From: JAXGQE01 sp040766585
Lineage (GTDB): Bacteria > Bacillota > SLNR01
NCBI GenBank assembly: GCA_040766585.1
Contig: JAXGQE010000004.1
Span: 62,001-126,000, forward strand
Direction of reading: 5' to 3'
Length of the DNA stretch: 64,000 nt
Shown here: positions 26,165 through 35,045 of the stretch, one piece after another
Position numbering within the stretch: the stretch's first letter is position 1
How the letters are laid out: each line of letters begins with the position of its first letter
Program-made: the position numbers and the translations under genes
The notes under the pieces: generated by a model
Told to the model about the DNA's origin: nothing
The model's input: the letters and a program-made list of their open reading frames with translations, nothing else
Databases searched by the model: none

Positions 26165-26776
26165 TTGTCCAAATTCATCCTGGCTTCTGCATCTCCGCGC
26201 CGGCGGCAGCTTCTGGATCAAGTCGGTCTGGTTCATGAATGCATTGCCAGCGGAATCGATGAAGAAGTGGATCATCACCTTACACCTGAACAGAGGGCGG
26301 TATCTTTGGCATTGAAAAAGGCCGTGTATGTGGCAGAAACGAATCCGGACGCGGTGGTGATTGGGGCCGATACCCTGGTAACTCTGGGCGCGGAAGTATT
26401 GGAGAAACCCAAAAATCGGGCTGATGCTGCCTCCATGTTAAAAAAATTAAGCGGGAAACGCCATGCGGTCCACACCGGTCTTGCCGTGGCAGACCAGGGA
26501 GGCAATCGGCATGCGGTCCACTGCGAGAGCACATGGGTTGATTTTCGCCTTATGGACCCGGATGAGATTGAGTGGTATCTGGACTCCGAAGAGTATGCAG
26601 ACAAAGCGGGTGCCTACGGAATTCAAGGGCAAGCTGCCCTGTTCGTAGAGAGGATCGAAGGCTGCTACTTCAATGTGGTCGGCCTGCCGCTTTCTGCGCT
26701 GTATCGTTTGTTGAAGGAGTTTGGAGCAGGTATAGAGAATTTCAAAGTTCCTGATTCAACCAAGAAGGGAGAGTGA
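26165..26776 (+). CDS. maf: Maf-like nucleotide pyrophosphatase
   Basis: House-cleaning pyrophosphatase that hydrolyses dTTP/UTP or modified nucleotides and is linked to septum control. The 203-residue protein has the N-terminal signature LASASPRRRQLL, the metal-site GADTLV, EKPKNRADA, and the C-terminal GAYGIQGQAALFV. The TTG at 26165, eight bases after AGGAGG, is preferred to the GTG at 26159, which is too close. The maf-radC-mreBCD-min order is typical of Firmicutes. Confidence 0.92.
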   Translation: MSKFILASASPRRRQLLDQVGLVHECIASGIDEEVDHHLTPEQRAVSLALKKAVYVAETNPDAVVIGADTLVTLGAEVLEKPKNRADAASMLKKLSGKRHAVHTGLAVADQGGNRHAVHCESTWVDFRLMDPDEIEWYLDSEEYADKAGAYGIQGQAALFVERIEGCYFNVVGLPLSALYRLLKEFGAGIENFKVPDSTKKGE

Positions 26777-26857
26777 AACTGTATCTGACTCGCCGCACAT
26801 AGTTGTCGATCCGACCATGCTATCTTCACACTACTCATCGAACAGCGAGGGATAAAA

Positions 26858-27583
26858 TTGAACAAGAACCAGGAGTATCACATTGCGATGCGAGAGCTTC
26901 AGCCAGAAAATCGCCCCAGGGAGCGGTTGATCCGCTTCGGTGCTGCTGCACTGGCAGACTACGAGTTGCTGGCTATTATTCTTCTCAACGGGACCCGGAA
27001 GGAATCGGTTCTGGATTTGGCCAAAAGGGTACTGAGCAGTCGGGTAGCCGGGAAAGGACGGTCTGAAACGGAAGCACTGAGGGCCCTCAGTGAAGCCACG
27101 GTTGAAGAACTGTGCACTGTCAGAGGTATTGGCAGAGCAAAAGCCATTCAGATCAAGGCAGCGCTGGAACTGGGGAAACGGCTTTCGGGGGGAGCTCCTC
27201 CGGAGCGAAGCGTGATTCGGTCACCGGAAGATGTCAGTCGTTTGGTCATGGATGAAATGCGGTTTCTGGACCGTGAACACTTTCGCATTATTTTGCTGAA
27301 TACAAAGAATCATGTTCTGGGGATTGAATCGGTTTCGGTGGGCAATCTAAACACGACCATTGTGCACCCCAGAGAGATTTTCAAGATACCCATCAAAAGA
27401 AGCGCAGCTTCTGTGATTCTGATCCACAACCATCCCAGCGGAGATCCTGAACCAAGCCAGGAAGACCGCAATATTACGGCTCGATTGTGCGAGGCGGGGG
27501 ATCTATTGGGGATTAAGGTGCTGGATCATATTGTGATTGGAGACAGCCGCTTTGTCAGTTTTAAAGAGAGGCAGTTTATGTAG
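26858..27583 (+). CDS. radC: RadC/JAB-domain protein
   Basis: A 241-residue protein with an N-terminal helix-hairpin-helix region (VRGIGRAKAIQIKAALELG) and a C-terminal JAB/MPN-type metalloprotease-like domain with the zinc motif HNHPSGDPEPSQED (about residues 190-203). The true activity of RadC is unsettled; a role in repair was later doubted. The TTG start at 26858 follows GAGGGA, and an ATG at 26888 is an alternative. mreB starts 10 bases downstream. Confidence 0.92.
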   Translation: MNKNQEYHIAMRELQPENRPRERLIRFGAAALADYELLAIILLNGTRKESVLDLAKRVLSSRVAGKGRSETEALRALSEATVEELCTVRGIGRAKAIQIKAALELGKRLSGGAPPERSVIRSPEDVSRLVMDEMRFLDREHFRIILLNTKNHVLGIESVSVGNLNTTIVHPREIFKIPIKRSAASVILIHNHPSGDPEPSQEDRNITARLCEAGDLLGIKVLDHIVIGDSRFVSFKERQFM

Positions 27584-27593
27584 AGGAGGAAAC

Positions 27594-28631
27594 ATGGTGT
27601 TTTCATTTTTGAATCGTTTTTCAAAAGATATGGGCATTGATTTGGGAACAGCCAACACACTGGTTCATGTCAAAGGCAGAGGAATTGTGCTGCAGGAACC
27701 GTCGGTGGTGGCCCTGCAAAAAGACAGCCGGCAGATCCTTGCTGTGGGCGATGAAGCCAAGAAGATGATCGGCAGGACTCCCGGAAATATTATTGCGATC
27801 CGACCCCTGAAGGACGGAGTCATCGCTGATTTTGAAGTAACTCAGACGATGCTGAAGCATTTTATAAACCGTGCCAATAAAAATAAATCCATCATTAAGC
27901 CTCGTGTGGTAGTTTGTGTCCCTTCCGGGGTAACAGAAGTGGAAAAGCGGGCTGTCACTGACGCTACCCTCCAGGCAGGAGCCCGGGAAGCCTACCTGCT
28001 GGAAGAGCCCATGGCAGCAGCCATTGGATCCGGCCTGCCTGTGGATGAACCCACCGGAAGTATGGTGGTGGATATTGGCGGCGGAACGACTGAAGTGGCC
28101 GTGATTTCTTTGGGAGGCATTGTCACCAGCCGGTCTATACGAATTGGCGGTGATGAAATGGATGAAGCGATTATCCAACATATCCGCAAAAATTACAATC
28201 TCATGATCGGTGAACGAACAGCTGAAGAAGTAAAAATTCAGATTGGATCGGCCTACCCTCTGGAAAGTGAAGAGGAAACAGAAATCCGCGGCCGGGATCT
28301 GGTCACCGGCCTGCCAAAAACCATTCCAATCACCTCAACTGAAATCTTCAAGGCTTTGTCTGAGCCGGTGTCTGCCATAATTGAAGCCATCAAAATCACA
28401 TTGGAAAAAACGCCGCCGGAATTGTCCTCTGATGTAATGGACCGGGGCATTATGCTCACCGGTGGCGGTGCGCTGCTGCGGCGATTTGATAAACTTGTTT
28501 CGGAAGAAACCGGAATGCCCGTCCATCTGGCCGATGAACCGCTGCTGTGCGTTGTCAAAGGAGCAGGTGCTGCGCTGGACAGTATCGAAAGATGGCGTAA
28601 GGCACTGATGGCACCCAGAAAAATCGTCTAA
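27594..28631 (+). CDS. mreB: Rod shape-determining protein MreB
   Basis: Bacterial actin that forms membrane-associated filaments and guides the elongasome. The 345-residue protein has the phosphate-1 loop GIDLGTANT, the connect and phosphate-2 motifs (VVDIGGGTTEVAVISLGG), and the adenosine motif TGGGALL. An amphipathic N-terminus (FSFLNRFSKD) fits membrane binding. The ATG at 27594 has GAGGAGG upstream. It heads mreB-mreC-mreD-mrdA. Confidence 0.97.
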   Translation: MVFSFLNRFSKDMGIDLGTANTLVHVKGRGIVLQEPSVVALQKDSRQILAVGDEAKKMIGRTPGNIIAIRPLKDGVIADFEVTQTMLKHFINRANKNKSIIKPRVVVCVPSGVTEVEKRAVTDATLQAGAREAYLLEEPMAAAIGSGLPVDEPTGSMVVDIGGGTTEVAVISLGGIVTSRSIRIGGDEMDEAIIQHIRKNYNLMIGERTAEEVKIQIGSAYPLESEEETEIRGRDLVTGLPKTIPITSTEIFKALSEPVSAIIEAIKITLEKTPPELSSDVMDRGIMLTGGGALLRRFDKLVSEETGMPVHLADEPLLCVVKGAGAALDSIERWRKALMAPRKIV

Positions 28632-28645
28632 AGGGTGTGGTTGCT

Positions 28646-29470
28646 TTGTCACTGAACCGAATGAATAGAAAAGCGGTGGCCAGTATTTTACTGGTCCTGT
28701 TCTTGTTTATCCTGATCGGCGCAACATCTCAACCGCGTGGAACTGTTACTCGCATGGAAACAACCGTGGTGGATGTGTTTGCGGTGATCCAGAAACCCTT
28801 CGCCAGTCTGGGGGGATTTTTCTCCCGGTTTATGCAACAGATCAGTCAGCTCAGTACTCTGAAAGCCGATAACGATGAAATGAGAGCTGAGTTGGACATG
28901 ATTCGCTCAGAATATCTGCAGCTGCTGGAAAGAGAAAAGGAAAATGAACGGTTACGAGAACTTTTGGAATATCAAAAGACCGCTGCTTATCCGACCATGG
29001 CGGCTGCTGTGGTGGGACGAAGCGCCACCCACTGGTATGGTACCATTGTTTTGAACAAAGGAATGGATGACGGGGTCAAAAAAGATATGCCTGTGATTAC
29101 TGGAAGAGGCTTGGTGGGAAGAGTTATCTCCACAACAGACCATACCGCTACCGTATTGATGCTGATCGATCCGGAAAGCGGTGTAGGGGGCTACATTCAG
29201 CGCACCCGGGATCAGGGTGTGGTTTTGGGTCAGCCGGGCGGGGAGAATTACCTTGAAATGAGACTGTTTTCGCGAGAAAGCGAAGTCCGGGCTGGGGATG
29301 TAGTGCTGACGTCAGGGTTGGGGGAAGTCTACCCCAAAGAAATTCCTGTGGGGACCGTTCAGGAAGTGGTCCGACGGGAGTATGGGCTGACTACCTATGC
29401 CATTATCGAACCGTATGTGGATTTTGACCGGTTGGAAGAAGTTTTGATTCTTCTGGTACCTATGCAGTAG
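28646..29470 (+). CDS. mreC: Rod shape-determining protein MreC
   Basis: Bitopic elongasome protein linking MreB to PBP2. The 274-residue protein has an N-terminal membrane helix (ILLVLFLFILIGA), a coiled coil (about residues 70-110) and the beta-barrel domain with motifs VVGRSATHWYGTIVLNKG and GLVGRVI. The TTG at 28646 fits the AAGGGTG site best; a GTG at 28637 would add three residues. It is translated from the same run as mreB and mreD. Confidence 0.93.
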   Translation: MSLNRMNRKAVASILLVLFLFILIGATSQPRGTVTRMETTVVDVFAVIQKPFASLGGFFSRFMQQISQLSTLKADNDEMRAELDMIRSEYLQLLEREKENERLRELLEYQKTAAYPTMAAAVVGRSATHWYGTIVLNKGMDDGVKKDMPVITGRGLVGRVISTTDHTATVLMLIDPESGVGGYIQRTRDQGVVLGQPGGENYLEMRLFSRESEVRAGDVVLTSGLGEVYPKEIPVGTVQEVVRREYGLTTYAIIEPYVDFDRLEEVLILLVPMQ

Positions 29471-29488
29471 AGATTTGGAGGGAAGGCA

Positions 29489-29983
29489 TTGATTCCGCTA
29501 TTGGCCGGGCTAATGGTGATTCTGAGCGTAGTGATCCAGTCAACGATTCTGAATCGACTGGCTTTTTTTGGAGCCCGGCCGGACCTTGTGCTGATTGTGG
29601 TTATCGTCAGCGGGTTGTTGAAAGGGCATCCGTTCGGTACCGGCGTGGGATTGGGAGCCGGACTGCTGCAGGATATTCTGACCGGTCAGTTTATGGGAGC
29701 CAATGCCCTGACGAAAATGTGCACCGGCTACATAGTCGGTTTGACCGAAGGGAAGTTTTTTAAAGAGAATCTGTTCATCCCCATGATCATGATGGCTGCA
29801 GGTACCTTGGGCAATGAACTGATGTTTTGGCTGATTCTGTATCTGTTCGGCCGGCCGCTGCCTTTTTGGGTAGCATCGACGCAGCTTATTGTGCCGACAG
29901 TCATTCTGAACAGCATTCTGGCTCCATTTGTTTTTATTCTGATGAAAAGGATCGACGATTTTTTCCAAATGTTGAACCGGTAA
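29489..29983 (+). CDS. mreD: Rod shape-determining protein MreD
   Basis: A 164-residue integral membrane protein with five or six hydrophobic segments, including ARPDLVLIVVIVSGLLKG and the conserved GLLQDILTG. MreD works with MreC in the elongasome. The TTG start at 29489 lies after GGAGGG, and mrdA follows 15 bases after its stop. Confidence 0.9.
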   Translation: MIPLLAGLMVILSVVIQSTILNRLAFFGARPDLVLIVVIVSGLLKGHPFGTGVGLGAGLLQDILTGQFMGANALTKMCTGYIVGLTEGKFFKENLFIPMIMMAAGTLGNELMFWLILYLFGRPLPFWVASTQLIVPTVILNSILAPFVFILMKRIDDFFQMLNR

Positions 29984-29998
29984 TGGAGGTTCTATACA

Positions 29999-31843
29999 AT
30001 GATGGATAAAGCCATTCAGAAAAGAATAACATACTTTCTGGGGATCATCATTTTGATGGTTATGATCCTGATGGGACGGCTGGTGTTTCTGCAGCTGATC
30101 AAAGGCGACGAACTGGCTGCCCTGGCCGATGGGAACCGGATCCGGCTGGTTCCCATATCCGCTCCCCGGGGTTCTATGTACGACCGTAACGGTGTCCTTA
30201 TGGTTACCAGTCGACCGGCGTATTCTGTTTCTATTGTGCTTTTGGATCTTCAGAATACAGATCAGGTTGCCCAAGACCTGGGGGCAATCTTGAATATTGA
30301 AGCATCGGTCATATCAGAAGAGATTAATAAGCGCAAAACCCAGGGCAGGTTGTATGAACCGATTCGAATTAGTGTGGATATCGATGAAATCACCCATACA
30401 AAGCTGGAGGAGCGCCGTTCAGAACTGCCCGGTGTGCTGATTGAAGTGGAACCGGTCCGGGAATACCTTTTTGGCGATCTGGCTGCCCACGTTCTTGGGT
30501 ATGTGGGGGTTTCAGACACTTCCAATCGAATTGAAGGGAAAACCGGTCTGGAAAAAGTGTACGATGAAGTGCTGGCAGGAGTGGATGGTGGAAAGCAAAT
30601 TGAAGTCAATGCCAGAGGAACCCACGCCGAAGTAATCGGATTGGAAGACCCGATTCCAGGATCTGATCTGGTTCTTACTCTGGATTCCGAATTGCAGCGG
30701 GTAGCAGTGAAAGCACTGGCAGAGAGCATGCAGGCAACACGCACCCATCCGCGCAATCCCTACAGAAATGCCTATCAGGGTGCGGTGGTTGCCATGGATC
30801 CTCGAAATGGAGAAATCCTGGCCTATGTCAGCCTCCCGACCTATGATCCCAATCTGTTTGTTCGGGGTCTATCCCAGTCTCAGTGGGAGACCATGAATGA
30901 TCCGGTTATGAGGCCGTTGATCAATCGGGTCAGCGGGGCTACTTATCCACCGGGATCTGTATTCAAGATGGTAACAGCGGTAGCAGCGCTGGAAGAAAAA
31001 GTAGTTACCCCCAGTGAAAGGATTTACTGCAACGGATCGTTTCGGATCTACGATGTGATTGCCCGGTGCTGGGTACGAAGCGGTCATGGGACCACCAATC
31101 TTCGCAGTGCACTGGCCGAATCGTGCAATGTGTACTTCTACGAAATGGGCAGGCGCTTGGGGGTCGATCGGATTGCTCAGTACGCCAGTATGTTTGGGCT
31201 GGGGCAGCCCACAGGGATCGATCATGATGTGGATCGCAGCGGGATACTGCCCACCATTGCCTGGAAATCGGAAAGGCTGAATCAGCCCTGGTGGCCCGGA
31301 GAAACCATATACGCCGCTATCGGACAGGGGTACCACGCTTTCACACCGCTGCAGCTGGCCAGTTATGTCAGCACCATTGCCAATGGAGGGACCCGATACA
31401 CCCCGTATCTGGTAAAAGATATTCAGAATCCGGATGGATCCGTCTCCAGCCAGTTTGTCCCGAAGATTCCGGAACCCACCGTTGCACAGACCGTGGATGT
31501 GGATGCAGAAACACTCCGACTGGTCCGAGACGGAATGAGGGGGGCGGCCCAGACCGGAGGAACAGCCGGGTGGATCTTCCGCAACTTCCCCATTGCAGTG
31601 GGAGCCAAAACCGGGACAGCCCAAAACAGCACCGGTGATAATCACGGGGTTTTTGTAGCCTTTGCTCCATTTGATAACCCGGAGATTGTGGTGGCAGTAC
31701 TGGTGGAACAGGGAGGATCGGGCAGCGGTACCGGTGCTCCGGTAGCACGGGCTATCTTTGAACAATACTTCGGTCTGAAAGATCACTCCGGCAACGGAGG
31801 GTCTGTCATCCCAGATCAATCGACGCCTACGGGGGTCGAATAG
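29999..31843 (+). CDS. mrdA: Penicillin-binding protein 2 (class B transpeptidase of elongation)
   Basis: Cross-links peptidoglycan during cylindrical growth, in partnership with RodA (gene at 33903). The 614-residue protein has an N-terminal membrane anchor (YFLGIIILMVMILMGRLVFLQL) and a dimerisation domain. The transpeptidase domain carries SxxK in PGSVFK (Ser about 319), SxN in SCN (about 375) and KTG in GAKTGTAQN (about 537). TGGAGG precedes the tandem ATGs at 29999 and 30002. Confidence 0.95.
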   Translation: MMDKAIQKRITYFLGIIILMVMILMGRLVFLQLIKGDELAALADGNRIRLVPISAPRGSMYDRNGVLMVTSRPAYSVSIVLLDLQNTDQVAQDLGAILNIEASVISEEINKRKTQGRLYEPIRISVDIDEITHTKLEERRSELPGVLIEVEPVREYLFGDLAAHVLGYVGVSDTSNRIEGKTGLEKVYDEVLAGVDGGKQIEVNARGTHAEVIGLEDPIPGSDLVLTLDSELQRVAVKALAESMQATRTHPRNPYRNAYQGAVVAMDPRNGEILAYVSLPTYDPNLFVRGLSQSQWETMNDPVMRPLINRVSGATYPPGSVFKMVTAVAALEEKVVTPSERIYCNGSFRIYDVIARCWVRSGHGTTNLRSALAESCNVYFYEMGRRLGVDRIAQYASMFGLGQPTGIDHDVDRSGILPTIAWKSERLNQPWWPGETIYAAIGQGYHAFTPLQLASYVSTIANGGTRYTPYLVKDIQNPDGSVSSQFVPKIPEPTVAQTVDVDAETLRLVRDGMRGAAQTGGTAGWIFRNFPIAVGAKTGTAQNSTGDNHGVFVAFAPFDNPEIVVAVLVEQGGSGSGTGAPVARAIFEQYFGLKDHSGNGGSVIPDQSTPTGVE

Positions 31844-31921
31844 AAAGACAGCAGGAAACCTGCAGAGGATGTGGAATGTAGAAAAGCATTGAGCAATAGG
31901 GCATTGGAGGTCATTACCTGA

Positions 31922-32668
31922 ATGTATACTTACTTGGATGGACCTGTCATCAAAGGCAGCCGGGATGGGTTGGTGATTGTGATCGATGGAAGAATGAACC
32001 CGGATGTGGTCAAAACGGAACTGCAAAAACGTTTTTCTTCCGCAGAGGATTTTTTTACTGACGCCCAGGCAGCAGTTCGCATAATGCATGATCGGTGGAG
32101 TGATGATCAGGTGGAGCAGATCCAGAAGCTGCTGCAGCGATGGAGTATATCTGTCAGCGAGATTCAGATGGAGTGCGAAGATGAATTGGACCAGCCGGAA
32201 GACAGACAGACAAACGGCAGCAGCGAATATCGATTGAGTCTGGCACAGGATATTGAGGAACTGCTGTCTGCTGAAATAAAGGACCCGTCTTTACCGGAGC
32301 CAGACCATCTATCTCATGAACCCGAAGTCAGTATGGAAAAAAGCACATCATTGATCCGGCGAACACTTCGTTCCGGGCAGCATATACGCTACGACGGGCA
32401 TGTGGTGGTGATTGGTGATGTCAATCCGGGAGCTGAAATTACAGCCAGCGGAGACATTATCGTGTTTGGAGCATTCCGCGGTGTGGCACATGCCGGCGCC
32501 ACCGGTGATGAAGGGGCGGTGGTGGCCGCATTGAAACTGCAGCCCACCCAGCTGAGAATTGCCAACTATATTTCACGGCCGCCGGATGGACGGGCAAAGA
32601 CACCGGAAAAACCGGAAATTGCCCGAATCAAATCAGGGCAAATTGAAATTGACCGTTTTCTGGGCTGA
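31922..32668 (+). CDS. minC: Septum site-determining protein MinC
   Basis: Inhibitor of FtsZ ring assembly away from midcell. The 248-residue protein has an N-terminal inhibitory domain and a C-terminal beta-helix domain (residues about 145-248) with RSGQHIRYDGHVVVIGDVNPGAEI split by turns and IIVFGAFRGVAHAG. The linker (residues about 95-140) is longer and more acidic than usual. GGAGG lies 12 bases before the ATG. It is followed by minD and minE. Confidence 0.94.
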   Translation: MYTYLDGPVIKGSRDGLVIVIDGRMNPDVVKTELQKRFSSAEDFFTDAQAAVRIMHDRWSDDQVEQIQKLLQRWSISVSEIQMECEDELDQPEDRQTNGSSEYRLSLAQDIEELLSAEIKDPSLPEPDHLSHEPEVSMEKSTSLIRRTLRSGQHIRYDGHVVVIGDVNPGAEITASGDIIVFGAFRGVAHAGATGDEGAVVAALKLQPTQLRIANYISRPPDGRAKTPEKPEIARIKSGQIEIDRFLG

Positions 32669-32721
32669 TTGTTAGCCAGTCAACTATATCAGGTGTAAGA
32701 GGAATGGGAGGGGTCGCGTAA

Positions 32722-33522
32722 ATGGGTAAAGTGTATGTGATCACATCGGGAAAAGGAGGAGTCGGGAAAACCACCAGTGTTGCCAATCTGGGCGCAGGGT
32801 TGGCCAAATTGGGCAAGAGGGTGGTTATGGTGGATACGGATATCGGCCTGCGCAATCTCGATGTAGTGTTGGGATTGGAAAACCGCATTGTGTACGATAT
32901 CGTGGATGTGGTGGAAGGCCGCTGCCGACTCCGACAGGCATTGATCAAAGATAAGCGAATGGATGATTCTCTCTTTTTGCTCCCAGCAGCCCAGACCCGG
33001 GACAAGAATTCCGTCACAGAAGAGCAAATGAAAGATTTGACCCAAGATTTGAAAGCTGAATTTGATTTTGTGCTGATCGACTGTCCGGCTGGCATCGAAC
33101 AGGGTTTTCGAAATGCCGTTGCCGGCGCAGAAGAAGCCATTATTATTACCAATCCTGAAGTTTCCTCTGTTCGCGATGCCGACCGAATCATTGGATTATT
33201 GGAAGCATCCGAGCTTCATGATCCGCAGCTGATCGTAAACCGTATCCGTCCTCAGATGGTCAAACGAGGGGATATGATGGATATCGACGATATTCTGGAT
33301 ATTCTGGCCATTGATCTTTTGGGTATTGTCCCGGAAGACGACACCATTGTCATCTCCACCAACCGGGGAGAGCCGGCTGTGCTGGACCATGGGTCCAAAG
33401 CCGGTCAGGCCTACCGCAATATCGTCCGAAGACTAAACGGAGAAGAAGTTCCCCTGATGTCTTTGCAGGAAGAGCAAGGGTTTATGCTTCGATTCAAAAA
33501 ACTATTCGGTCTCAGCAAATAG
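32722..33522 (+). CDS. minD: Septum site-determining protein MinD
   Basis: A 266-residue membrane-associated ATPase recruiting MinC. The deviant Walker A is SGKGGVGKTT (residues 8-17), with VDTDIGLRNLD as switch I and IDCPAGIE as switch II. The C-terminal amphipathic membrane-targeting helix MLRFKKLFGLSK is present. GGGAGGGG precedes the ATG. Confidence 0.97.
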   Translation: MGKVYVITSGKGGVGKTTSVANLGAGLAKLGKRVVMVDTDIGLRNLDVVLGLENRIVYDIVDVVEGRCRLRQALIKDKRMDDSLFLLPAAQTRDKNSVTEEQMKDLTQDLKAEFDFVLIDCPAGIEQGFRNAVAGAEEAIIITNPEVSSVRDADRIIGLLEASELHDPQLIVNRIRPQMVKRGDMMDIDDILDILAIDLLGIVPEDDTIVISTNRGEPAVLDHGSKAGQAYRNIVRRLNGEEVPLMSLQEEQGFMLRFKKLFGLSK

Positions 33523-33537
33523 AGGGAGGAGATCCCA

Positions 33538-33822
33538 ATGTTTGAGTTTATTCAACGATTATTCGGGAAAGAAGAGAACAAAAGCAAAAATGTGGCCAAA
33601 GAAAGACTTCGCCTGGTGCTGGTTCACGACCGGGCTTCGGTTTCACCGCAGTTTCTGGATACAATCAAGGAAGATCTGATCCGTGTTATTTCCAAATATA
33701 TGGATATTGACCAGGAAGCTTTGGATGTTCAACTCACCACGGAGAACAACTCGGTGGCTCTGATTGCCAATATTCCGATTCGCAGTGTCCGGCGGACAGA
33801 TCGGAAACGGGAGCTGCAGTAA
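33538..33822 (+). CDS. minE: Cell division topological specificity factor MinE
   Basis: A 94-residue protein that stimulates MinD ATPase and drives pole-to-pole oscillation. It has an N-terminal amphipathic region (FEFIQRLFGK), the anti-MinCD segment (AKERLRLVLVHDRA) and the C-terminal topological domain (IKEDLIRVISKYMDID). GGGAGGAG precedes the ATG. With minC and minD this is an oscillating Min system rather than a DivIVA-anchored one. Confidence 0.95.
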   Translation: MFEFIQRLFGKEENKSKNVAKERLRLVLVHDRASVSPQFLDTIKEDLIRVISKYMDIDQEALDVQLTTENNSVALIANIPIRSVRRTDRKRELQ

Positions 33823-33842
33823 CCGGGATGGGTGTCACAAAG

Positions 33843-33869
33843 GCGGTCAGAGACTGACCGCTCTCTTTT
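33843..33869 (+). terminator. Terminator after minE
   Basis: The stem GCGGTCAG/CTGACCGC (33843-33850/33854-33861) is followed by a T-rich run (TCTCTTTT). Confidence 0.8.
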
Positions 33870-33902
33870 CATACCCTGATCGTAGAGAAAGTGGAGGATG
33901 TC

Positions 33903-35021
33903 ATGCTTTTCAACCGCAGGCTGATCAAAAATATGGATTTTCCCATGTGGGTCTCTGTGCTGTTGCTTTTGGGTATTGGTCTGGTAGCCATAAGCAGTGC
34001 AACCGGTGCACATAATGTGGCAGGGGGCGGCACGCTTATTTTCGTGCGCAAACAGATCTACGGGATCATTCTGGGATTTGCTGCGGCATTGGTGATCCTG
34101 ACCATTCACTATGACAATTACCGTCGTTTCAGCACCCTGATCTACTGGGGGAACATGGCTCTTTTGGCTGTTGTGCTGATTCCCGGTTTGGGGGAAGAAT
34201 CTTTTGGAGCGCAGCGGTGGATCCGTATTGGCGGATTCCAGCTGCAGCCTTCCGAGTTTGCCAAAATCTTTCTCATCATTACCCTGGCGGACCTCTTGTG
34301 CCGCAAGCAAGGCCAAATCAGGCAGGTGTCTGACCTGCTTCCTGTCCTGGCCCATATTGGACTGCCGTTGGCGCTGATTCTGCAGCAGCCGGATCTGGGT
34401 ACCAGCATCATCATTGTTGCCACTGCTTTTGTCATGATGTTTGTGGCCAATGTGAAATGGACCTATCTGGCTGGATTGATGGGATCCGGATTGGCCGCCA
34501 GTCCGATCCTATGGTTTCTACTAAAGGATTATCAGCGGAAAAGGCTGGCGGTATTTATCAACCCCGGAGTGGACCCTCTGGGAGATGGATATCAGATCAT
34601 CCAATCCAGGATTGCTATCGGGTCCGGGGAGTTTTTTGGCAAAGGGCTTTTTGCTGGGACACAAAATCAGCTGAAGTTTCTGCCCATGCGGCATACAGAT
34701 TTCATTTTCTCTGTCATCGGGGAGGAGACGGGCTTCATTGGAGCCGCCTTGGTTCTGATTGTCTTCATGTTTTTTCTGTGGCGGGGTATTCGGGTGGCGG
34801 CAGAAGCAAGGGACTTGTTTGGTTCACTGGTGGCAGTGGGGCTGACTGCATCATTGGCTATTCAAATGTTTATCAATGCCGGGATGGCCATGGGCATTAT
34901 GCCGGTGACAGGAAAAACATTGCCCTTTATCAGTTACGGAGCAACATCTGTGTTGGCTTGCTTGATTTGTGTCGGTCTTTTGCAAGCTGTGTATATGAGG
35001 AGACAGAAAATTCTATTCTGA
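33903..35021 (+). CDS. rodA: RodA, SEDS-family peptidoglycan glycosyltransferase
   Basis: Polymerises glycan strands with PBP2 during elongation. The 372-residue protein has about ten hydrophobic segments and SEDS signatures: the GAQRWI-x-I loop (ESFGAQRWIRIG, LQPSEFAK), the region LPMRHTDFIFSVIGEE, and near the C-terminus TGKTLPFISYGATS. The ATG at 33903 follows TGGAGG; a GTG at 33891 overlaps that site. Confidence 0.95.
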   Translation: MLFNRRLIKNMDFPMWVSVLLLLGIGLVAISSATGAHNVAGGGTLIFVRKQIYGIILGFAAALVILTIHYDNYRRFSTLIYWGNMALLAVVLIPGLGEESFGAQRWIRIGGFQLQPSEFAKIFLIITLADLLCRKQGQIRQVSDLLPVLAHIGLPLALILQQPDLGTSIIIVATAFVMMFVANVKWTYLAGLMGSGLAASPILWFLLKDYQRKRLAVFINPGVDPLGDGYQIIQSRIAIGSGEFFGKGLFAGTQNQLKFLPMRHTDFIFSVIGEETGFIGAALVLIVFMFFLWRGIRVAAEARDLFGSLVAVGLTASLAIQMFINAGMAMGIMPVTGKTLPFISYGATSVLACLICVGLLQAVYMRRQKILF

Positions 35022-35045
35022 TGGGATATAGCATGGAGGTGTCTC